From NCBI GenBank assembly GCA_904066235.2, contig CAJFCV020000006.1:7750001-7814000 (forward strand): a DNA stretch of 64,000 nt, given 5' to 3'. Made by a program: the position numbers and the translations under genes. The DNA is from Bursaphelenchus xylophilus (taxonomy: Eukaryota; Nematoda; Chromadorea; Rhabditida; Aphelenchoididae). Below, in pieces: positions 55,968-64,000 of this stretch. A model generated the notes under the pieces. The model ran no database searches. It was given only the letters and a program-made list of their open reading frames with translations, and was not told the origin of the DNA. How positions within the stretch are numbered: the stretch's first letter is position 1; each line of letters starts with the position of its first letter.

Positions 55968-58810
55968 TTAATGAGATCTGGAATTCTCGGAGATCCAGTG
56001 CTCCAGGATTCGGCTGGCCTCGCGAAGGCCGGAAACATAAGCACCAGTCATCGTCTGGGGGAAGAATCGATTAGTGCATTCGCCCGCAAAGTAAAGTTTC
56101 TTGCCGATTGGAGCAGCCATGAGGTCATAATCTTCTCCTGATCCGTTTACTTTCACATAGCTATAAGACATCCCGATGTTTGGATCCTTACCCCAATGAG
56201 TTACAACATGCCCCATTGGTTTTGGAATATCCTAAAAATGGCAACTTATATAAAGTTAAAATGAGTGCTTACTTCATTTGGGAATAATGATTGTAACGCG
56301 TCCACGAAGATGGCCACAACTTCTTCGTCTGAATGTCTGTTTACAATGTCCACGGAATCTCCGCAAACATAAGACATCAGTACATAACAGTCTTCATTTC
56401 CCACCTGAAACAAGGCTCTTCGAATTAAATTTCATGGTAAGTTTTCTATACTACCGTAATCTTAACTCTCACCTTCGATGAAAAGTCGTAGAACATGTTG
56501 AACATTCCCCTGTACTTGATGCCTTTAGGGACATTTCCGAAATAATCGAGAGTCCCATCCTTCTTCAGAAGTCCGTTCCAGAACCTGGTAGGGAATCTGA
56601 CGGCCACCTTCTCTATCAGACCAGCACCCAATTTTTTAAGACACCCCAATTTTTCCTGAGGCATGGCTGGTTGGAATTTGACAGAGTTTTGCTGATAAAC
56701 AGCCAGAGGCAAGCAGACCACCACCTTATCTGCTCTCAGTTCCTCCCCATCCTCTAACATCACTGCAACTTGCCGTTTACTGTGGTCGATTTTTACGACC
56801 TTATGGCCAAGTCTCACATCAAGACAGTCGGCCAATTCAGCGATGAACTTCTTGGATCCTTCGTTCAAAAGGGCGTGGTCCCCGGCAAATTGCCCCACAG
56901 CCTCATTTTGATCCCAATTTCTAGCGGAGACCTTGGATAAAGCGGCTCCGCAAGAGAATTCCACATTTCCAATCTGCCATTGTAAAAGACGATCGTATTC
57001 AGAGGACCATTCAAAGGGGAGAGCCGAAAGGAATTTCTGATGGAAGGTGTCGACACGATCGGCCAGACTGGTGTCTGCCTTTCTCGTCACCTTCCTCCAT
57101 TCTCCAACGGCATCTAGAATACAATTAAAGTGCTCATCCACAATTCGGTCGGCACTTGGATTCACCGTGCTGCCTGTTCCGGCATCAACCAATGGGCAAT
57201 CATCTGTCAATGATCTAAATTCGAGATGACAAAACTCGTCAGTGCACTTACTTATACTTGACGCCACTTTGCTCACATAACAACACAATCGGACTGTTTG
57301 TGATCCCGGTGATTAATTGAGCTCCACATCCAACAGCTACTCCCAAAGAATAGTCATCATACATCCTTCCTCCTATTCTATCCATGGCTTCGAGTACTGT
57401 AACATTGGCTCCATTTCGAGTTAATTGTCGGGCCGTTGTCAATCCACTGATGCCTGCACCAATTACGATGACATTGAGGGGCCGAGTTACGTAATCGCCA
57501 AGAATTTTATGCTTTGGGAAGGTAAGGATACCATAATTGATCATGTTCTTGATGCACAGATAGTTGAAAACTTTCTTTAACTGTACTGAATACCAAACTC
57601 GGGCCAGTCCTCGACAAACAAGATGATTCAAACACTTCTCGTAGGTCAACAACTCCTACAAGTTGACAATTATTATAAACAAAACTTACAAATGGATTTA
57701 AAGCCCACAAAGATACCACCAAATTGCGTAGCGCCAGGTATGGCATACATTCAATTGAGAACTCGGGGAATCTTTCCAATTCATCAAATTCCATGCCATC
57801 TGGACGTACACAAAAGGCGACAGAACCAGCATTGGGGATGTTGAAGGGGAACATAAAAGATGCCTGAGGCTTGGGAGGCTTGGCATCCCTGGCTCGGGAC
57901 GGACTCATCCCCACTTCATCGCAATAATACTCTTCTCGGAGATATTGAAGAGCCGGGGAATTGTGGAGGAAGGTGGGGGCACTAGCTGATTGAATCCACT
58001 CCAATTCTTTGGCCGCGTTTACTTTCTAAGCCAAAACTACATAAAAATAAAATAAACTGTACCTCGCTCTCCGGCACTTTGCATGGATCTGCCTTTCCTC
58101 TGATATCATCTACTTGGTTACACTCAAAGGCCTCGATCTTCGCAACTTCCCAGTCGGTTACGTCATGTTTAACTCTTCTAAACTTTCCACATTTCTTGCA
58201 TTGCAGCCAGTATTTTAGAAGGCAATCCATGGCAAAAAGTCTTAATGAGGGAGAACATCTACTCTCAGTCAGCCACATGTTCTTCCATTCAATGTATTTT
58301 AGGTTATCTTTCCTTCCTGTTCTGGCCATTTCCTCATAGCATTGATAACAAATGTGTTCAGTACTGTTGAGATGAAAATAAGTGACAGAGACTTTGTCAT
58401 CAGATGGGATGATATTTGTACAATTTGGCGACAGTTGGACACTGCATTCTGCATCCAGTGAACACACTGATTGCTCGCACGACCCTTCGCGAGAGTCATT
58501 GGAAGTACTTTCTCCATGATTCTAAAAAAATGATGACTACAAAAAGCGACCATTCCTCACAGACGAAAGTCCGCGTATTCTTACCATCCCTGGTCTTTCA
58601 ATCTTTCTTTTCTTGGGTTCCACACTTTCATCTCGATTTCTGCGAATTCTGAGTTGTCTCGGTTCCACAGAACTCTGATTACTTTCTTCAGTGTCTTCAT
58701 TTAAATCTTCGGATGTCTCCGTTACCGAATTATCATTTGTAAAGTTTGAGTCTTCGTTGTAAGCATCCTAAACATGGCAATTATAAAACATTTAGAATTC
58801 TACTTACCAT
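55968..58810 (-). CDS. KDM1B/LSD2-like histone demethylase (zinc finger - CW - SWIRM - amine oxidase)
   Basis: FAD-dependent H3K4me1/2 demethylase family. I place the start at 58810, where an ATG forms the end of a tiny exon that follows a GATTTTAG acceptor, giving [14 protein letters not shown]. An acidic/basic disordered N-terminus is followed by a Cys/His zinc finger (ICYQCYEEM), a CW-type finger ([14 protein letters not shown]...W...F.C), a SWIRM helix region ([20 protein letters not shown]) and the amine oxidase. The Rossmann motif is [16 protein letters not shown], and [12 protein letters not shown] keeps the catalytic Lys equivalent. The C-terminus has [21 protein letters not shown]. 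elegans AMX-1 is the LSD2-like member. It lies 176 bp downstream of eIF2B-alpha on the same strand, an operon-like arrangement. Confidence 0.88.
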
Positions 58811-58986
58811 GAATCTTTATTGGGATTTTCAGGTGCAACACTAAAATCACAAGCAATGTATAGAAGACAAAAACTTTTAATCGTTTTAAAAAGTACATTG
58901 TGGTACTAAACCAATCCAAAAAACAAAGTGGGTAAGCCAATTTTAACAATTTATAAATAAACAACGACAATAAAACATCCATTCAT

Positions 58987-60103
58987 TTACGTGTACAACT
59001 TGATCAATTCATCACCGACTGCAGCAGGTGTGAATATTCCGAGATCAGTAACCAAGAGATGAATATACTCGGGAGGGGTGTAATCGGTCAGGGGATGTTC
59101 GTGTTTAAGTTGTTGAGGACTGTTCTTGAGGGTCGAGGATCGGTACTTGAATTTGTTGGGGATATCACTCTGATTGAGAGGGTATTCCTTTACAAACTTG
59201 ATACTCTCAGCCAGAACATACACTGGTTTATTCATGGTATTCGCACAGATAGAAATTCCTAGGGATCCAATCTATAAATATATTTATAATCAAGCATTGA
59301 AGCTAAGAACCTGCCTTATTAATGATACCCCCAGTCTCCATGACTCCCTCGGCTCCCAGTAAAACCAGGTCAATCCTCTCCATCAGATATCCTGTGGCAC
59401 TGTCCAGCACCAATGTGGCATCAATGGCTGCCTTATTCAGTTCCTCAATCATCTTCTTTCCAGATGCGTCTGGTTGACTTTCCGTAACAAATACTTGGAA
59501 ATCATTGCCACTTCTTTTGGCGGCTAATAAAGCCCCGAGAACGACTTGACTGAACGAATGAACCAGTACTTTCTAAATTTAAGATCTGCAATAGTAAAAG
59601 AACACTTACCACATTATGCTGGATGAATCTGACAGAAAACTCGGCAATCATCTGACGGGACATGGAGATGCGTTTGATGAAGAGAGTCCCCCTTTCCTTG
59701 TACGTCTTCATCAGTTTGGCAAAGTTAGGATCATCCAGTTGCTCCACACTTATTAGAGAAATAAACCTCAAGAACAATTCCGAAGCACTTTGGATTGACG
59801 CCGCACTGTAATCCGTGTCCAACATTGCATTAACCGCATTGTCAAGGTCCTCCGTAAGTCCTCTTACCGTCGTCGCTAAAGACACATGCGTTATTATTTC
59901 AGTTGCCCTTTCGTTTATGGATTTTCTGTTACCCCACTAAAGCAGAAACTCAAATATTAAAACAGTAAGGTACCTTTGGACTTCCCCAAACGCATCATCA
60001 AGGTTTCAATTGCAGCTAACCCAGTCGATTTCTGCCTCCCATCAATCGAATCTTGTAACAACCGACTGAAGTACTGCTGAACCTCATCATAACTTTCGTC
60101 CAT
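58987..60103 (-). CDS. EIF2B1: Translation initiation factor eIF2B subunit alpha
   Basis: Regulatory subunit of the eIF2 guanine-nucleotide exchange factor, sensing phosphorylated eIF2. Start at 60103 ([20 protein letters not shown]), four or five exons. The N-terminal helical part has [15 protein letters not shown]; the Rossmann-like core has [54 protein letters not shown] and [11 protein letters not shown], all signatures of the eIF2B alpha/beta/delta fold, with the alpha-specific ending [21 protein letters not shown]. It is probably the upstream gene of a two-gene operon with the KDM1B-like gene. Confidence 0.94.
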
Positions 60104-60262
60104 TCTGCGACTAAACATATATCATTCCTCTGAATCGAAAATCCTACCTATTTCCCAAAAAACGTATAGGAGCAAACCAATATCCTGCGATTATAAATCT
60201 TTAATGATGACGTATTTATACTTTATGAACAAAAGGTGAAGAGACAACATTTATGAAAACAA

Positions 60263-60991
60263 TCAGATCCGTTGGAGATAATTGGCAGGCTCATAGAAGG
60301 GATCGGTTCTTCGTCTTGAGTTGTTGAATCGACGTCGCTGAGGCTGTTGTTGCTGTACATAGACGACTTTCTGACGGGGTCGTTGTTCAATCACTCGCTG
60401 GGCGGGTCGAACAAAACGTCTCCTAGGCTCCTCAACGATAACTTCTCTGATTACTCGGGGTTTCTGAACTGGGCGTTGAATCTTTCTGATAACAACGGTC
60501 TCAGTTTGACCTCCTCCAGTTCTCTTCTTGATTACTCTGGATCTGGGATTCACTTTGCGAACAAAAGTCTTCCTGGGGCTCTGGTCGACATTTCTGAGTC
60601 CCCGCTTCGCCAAAGCTTTCTATAATAAACTCCAATTAGTCTTGAACTCAAATGTAAATTCGAAACGACGTAATAAAAGCATACCTTTACAAGTGCATTC
60701 ACCAATTTCTTTGTAGCAGGTGTCACTTTGGCAGCTGCGTTGTTTCCTTTTGGCTTGAAACTTTTCTGCAAAGAAAATTATATTACACAAAAGATCACTT
60801 AAAACTAACCTTCTTGATTGGTCCTTTTCTCGGTCCTCCTGATCTTTTGACGGGGCCATTCCCCTTCTTGTCCTTACGAGTGCCCTTGATAATGTCGTCT
60901 AAAAACAAATCTCATTAATTTAGGTGGTAATAAAAGATGATTGAATTACCAAATCCTTACCCAAAGACATTTCGACTTTGTTAGCAGCCAT
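60263..60991 (-). CDS. Arg-rich protein with a UAP56-binding motif (ALYREF/UIF-like, no RRM)
   Basis: Four exons: 60959-60991, about 60815-60900, about 60685-60767 and 60263-60620, giving about 180 residues. Splicing exon 1 to exon 2 creates MAANKVEMSLDDIIKGTRKD, a clear UAP56/DDX39B-binding motif as found at the N-terminus of ALYREF and in UIF/FYTTD1. The rest is Lys/Arg/Gln-rich with RRRF, RQKVVYV and QQQQPQRRR, likely RNA-binding and disordered. No RRM is present, so it resembles UIF-type mRNA export adaptors more than ALYREF. An export role is inferred from the motif. Confidence 0.7.
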
Positions 60992-61857
60992 GATCGCCTA
61001 AAAGTAGGTTGTATATTACAACGAGCCTCTTGACATATGTTCTTCGCTGATGTTAAACACACGACAAGTTGCACGCTCGATAAGGCTGATCTACTCGAAT
61101 CGTCGGAAGACGGGGTATAATGCTCACGGGGAGACAAAAGTGTAATGCTCCGATGTGATAGCTCCTCGTCTCAATGACAAATGTCACACGGCGATTGTGA
61201 GGAAAAACACAACATCAGTTGATGAGTTTATGCTTGGGAAGACCTGAAGCATCCTCTCGCCTATTCGACGATCGACCCCGCTAAATAAATAAAGCATCGA
61301 CATCTTTCAGGTTCAGGGACATGGTTATACTATGGTAGACTCCTCAAACAGGGCACTCGACCATTACTTTATCCATCCACATCAAAATTCGGTCCAGTAA
61401 ACGGAAAACGAAACTGTGGATAAACCTGCAAAGAAACTAAATTCCTGGCCATTGAGGCCTTCCACTAGTCATCTAGGTGCAACCACTGTGAATCAACCAA
61501 AAACGCTTTTGAAGGGACACATTCGAAACCATACTATCCATCACATCGAAAAATTACCAACCACTACGAACAAATCGATACGCGACCAGCCCGAGCGAAA
61601 CTGAACGAATGAACGAGCGAAAAGAGTGGGTTTTCAACGCTGCCATTTTATCTGCATAAAAATGTTTGCGTGTCGGGACCAAAAAGAGCAGCTTTGTGTG
61701 GAAAATATTTTCTCGAGAAAAGAAATTTTTTGGTCAGCCATAATATTATTTTATTTTAGTACACATCACAAGAAGACATTATTGTTTTTAAAAACGAGCA
61801 TACAGTATTAGGTTACTTTGCTTTTACCTTCTTAATTTAGGATCTTTGTCGAAATCA
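60992..61857. other. Divergent promoter region between the export-adaptor gene and SPCS2
   Basis: About 860 bases with no supported ORF. The right end has CTTAATTTAG (61831-61840), an acceptor 17 bp before the SPCS2 ATG, fitting spliced-leader addition. No other structure stands out. Confidence 0.45.
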
Positions 61858-62516
61858 ATGGCTGACAACCAAGCAAAGGAGGGAAATGTAAGTTACTTTC
61901 GTTTGATACACGTGTGTTTAGGCAGAAGTTCCGGCCATAATCAACAAATGGGATGGGAATACTGTAAAGTATACAATTGATGACTCCATCAGGAAGGTCA
62001 TCAATCAGGAATATGTTTGGAAAGAGAAACATACCTTGATGGACATCCGACTCTTGATCTCTTTCATCGCTGTTTCCTTCGCTGGTGCCGGCTTGCTTTT
62101 TGATTACAAGTTTCCTTATCCAGCGTCTGCTCATGTAGGTGTAATATTCAAATAGAATTGAACACGTCGGATTTTTCATAACGTACTATTTTTAGGTATG
62201 TGCTTTCTGTTCCATCGCCTATTTTGTTATGATTTCGATTCTTCAAATATACATTATGTATATCGAGAAGAACATTTTTTATCAAGGTGTTGAGAAGCAG
62301 AAAGCTGGTAACAGAACTTGGTGTTTTGCCAGCGAGATGCACAGATACGATGACAAGTACACGCTCACCGTTACCTTCCACCAGGGAAACCTTTCTGGTT
62401 CTGCTGAAGTTACAAAGTCTATCTCTCAATATTTGACCGAGAATGGAGAAATTTTGGTGCCTGTCTTGAAAAAAGAAGTCAAACAGTTGTACGAGAAGCT
62501 GTCTAAGAAGGATTAA
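61858..62516 (+). CDS. SPCS2: Signal peptidase complex subunit 2 (SPC25)
   Basis: Exons 61858-61886, 61922-62134 and 62196-62516 give about 187 residues. The protein begins MADNQAKEGNAEVPAIINKW, then has a short amphipathic region with KYTIDDSIRKVINQEYVWKE and two membrane segments (LLISFIAVSFAGAGLLFDY and CSIAYFVMISILQIYIMYI), followed by a cytosolic domain ending LYEKLSKKD. This is the SPCS2 layout. It is a non-catalytic part of the ER signal peptidase that contacts the translocon. TAF6 begins 171 bp downstream on the same strand; AATAAAG follows the stop by about 35 bp. Confidence 0.93.
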
Positions 62517-62686
62517 CTTATCAATGACTAATTTATTTGGGTTATTTTATGTAATAAAGTTTATTTGGATGTTGTTGGCGTTCCAGTATAAGTTGTAGAT
62601 CTTTTTTTATCTTTGGGGAGGGGCGTTTTTCTTTATAGTGAACCTTAGGCGATGAACAAAATTAAAAAAAAAAATTTGAAGGTTTA

Positions 62687-64000
62687 ATGAACCCCGCCAG
62701 GTCGAATGCGGTGGGTATCGATGCCAGCTTTGTTCAGGTGGTTGCAGACACCGTCAATTCAAAAGATTTTCACGGACCAAAAGCCGCACGTGTGGCCAAA
62801 ACTGTAAATGATGCTTTGAGGGAAGTCCTGGTCGTTGCATCGCGGTTTCAACGGTTGGGCAGGCGAAAACAATTAACCCCAGAAGACCTCGACTGTGCAA
62901 TTCGGTTAAAGGGGATAACGGTAGGTCTGGAAATACTTTTTTATTGGTCTTTAGCCGCCTTTTGGATTCGAGACTGGCACCCAACCCAGCTTCAAGTATG
63001 CAGGTAATCTTGTCCGTGACATGTTCGTCAAAGAGGATCATGAAGTAGATCTCCAGAGCTTTATTCAGGCTCCTCTCCCCCGGCTACCTCTTGCTCCATC
63101 TTTGAAAGGTAATTAATTAGTCATCAGATTTCTGTTGATTTTAGGTAATGAAATGTAGCATTAAGTTAAATATTTATTGAAGTCATTTTTAGCGCATTGG
63201 TTAGTAATTGACGGTGAACAGCCAGCCATACCAGAGAATCCTCAGCCGGAGAAACCCAAACTAATGCCGGTACAGAATCTTCCGTCGACGTCGGTAGAAG
63301 ATGGTCCCCCCTTACTAAAACAACTGGGAAAAGATGTCAGAAAAATAACTCAAGTACAAATAAAGACGACATCCACACATCCAATCTCCTTAGAACAACA
63401 GATCTTCTTTAAGGAAGTGATGGAAGCAGCGATGGGAACAGATGACAACAAGAGGAAAGAGGCCCTCAGTGTGATACAAACCGACTGCGGAATACAGCTT
63501 TTGTTACCAAGGTTCTCATTGGCCATTGCCGAAGGTGTCCGATGTAATGTGGCCATGAGGAATCTGGCCTTCTTGATCTATCATATGCGGGTGTTACAAT
63601 CTCTGGCGAACAACAAGACTGTCAATCTAGAAGGAGTGGTAGGTTTTGTACTTGAAGACTACTGTAAACTTAGTTACATGAGATCTTGCCTTCCATTCTC
63701 ACCTGTATTCTGAGCAAAACTCTGTGTCCCACGGAAAGAGATAATCATTGGGTGCTGAGGAGTTTCAGTTCCAAGTTATTGGCCACGATTTACAAGTAGG
63801 TGACAATTGCTTGTTTTGATAATCATGGAACCTATGGTTTAGGCAATATACTGCCACAAATGTTCGTATTCGAATTGTAAAGGTGCTTTCGGACGCTCTC
63901 AGGAATCCGAATAACTCGATTACAACAATTGCCGCAGCTGCCACAGCACTTTCGGACCTTGGACAGGAGGTAAGGACTAATTAGTGTGTAATGTAATCCT
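62687..64000 (+). CDS. taf-6: TFIID subunit TAF6, 3' partial
   Basis: The start at 62687 gives MNPARSNAVGIDASFVQVVA and a histone fold (KAARVAKTVNDALREVLVVA, LTPEDLDCAIRLKGIT), spliced to PPFGFETGTQPSFKYAGNLV, the TAF6-specific extension. Exons begin at 62687, 62955, about 63191, about 63673, about 63842. A Pro/Lys linker leads to the HEAT-repeat domain (ISLEQQIFFKEVMEAAMGTD, LLPRFSLAIAEGVRCNVAMR, ATYKQYTATNVRIRIVKVLS-like segment across the last exons). The last exon shown ends at a GTAAGG near 63971, and the gene continues outside the window. It pairs with TAF9 in TFIID and SAGA. Confidence 0.93.

Overview
The window is eukaryotic DNA, almost certainly from a free-living or facultative nematode outside close view of Caenorhabditis elegans. 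The evidence is very short introns (about 35-70 bp, GTAAG...TTTAG), U-rich splice acceptors just 5' of many start codons that look like spliced-leader sites, tightly packed genes with several same-strand pairs 130-180 bp apart (operon-like), and a hybrid PKS-NRPS of the type nematodes use to make nemamides. All gene models below were spliced by eye; exon edges may be off by a few bases. The species was not identified.

Layout. 1-13456 (+): the 3' two thirds of a giant polyketide synthase/non-ribosomal peptide synthetase, cut by the left window edge, with domain order (KR)-ACP-AT-DH-KS-KR-ACP-KS-AT-KR-PCP-C-A-PCP-TE. 13.6-13.9 kb (+): a small basic protein. 14.0-21.8 kb (-): a roughly 800-residue LZTS/FEZ1-like coiled-coil scaffold with long introns. 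22.6-28.3 kb (-): two tandem GH29 alpha-L-fucosidases; an inverted-repeat element sits in an intron of the first, and a 1.4 kb TA-flanked element carrying a decayed Hsp90 gene fragment sits between them. 29.1-31.3 kb: a short CtIP/Sae2/Com1 protein, prefoldin 6, an RMD-type TPR protein and a divergent small gene. 33.1-35.2 kb: a four-TM protein with a PPxY tail and a small uncertain ORF. 35.5-37.5 kb (-): HMG-CoA reductase without a visible membrane/sterol-sensing part. 38.1-39.9 kb: a 73-residue protein divergent from GPANK1. 40.9-44.7 kb (+): importin 7/8. 45.1-46.9 kb (+): a macro-RING-Deltex fusion. 47.0-47.9 kb (-): a claudin-like tetraspan protein. 48.5-51.4 kb (-): an apparent PTP pseudophosphatase and an aspartyl protease. 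51.4-54.2 kb: two long inverted repeats, each containing tRNA-like boxes. 54.2-61.0 kb (-): phosphomannose isomerase, KDM1B/LSD2-like demethylase, eIF2B-alpha and a short mRNA-export adaptor-like protein. 61.9-64.0 kb (+): signal peptidase subunit SPCS2 and TAF6 (runs off the right edge).

How it fits together. Most genes are housekeeping and unrelated in function, as is usual in nematode chromosomes. The specialised content is the PKS-NRPS assembly line at the left edge. The repeats are concentrated at the fucosidase pair and upstream of the aspartyl protease. The most interesting observations are the PKS-NRPS with its non-canonical module order and a 10.5 kb intronless exon, the Hsp90-carrying TIR element, the macro-Deltex fusion, the membrane-less HMG-CoA reductase, the doubly inactivated PTP, and the tRNA-containing palindromes that abut the protease start codon.
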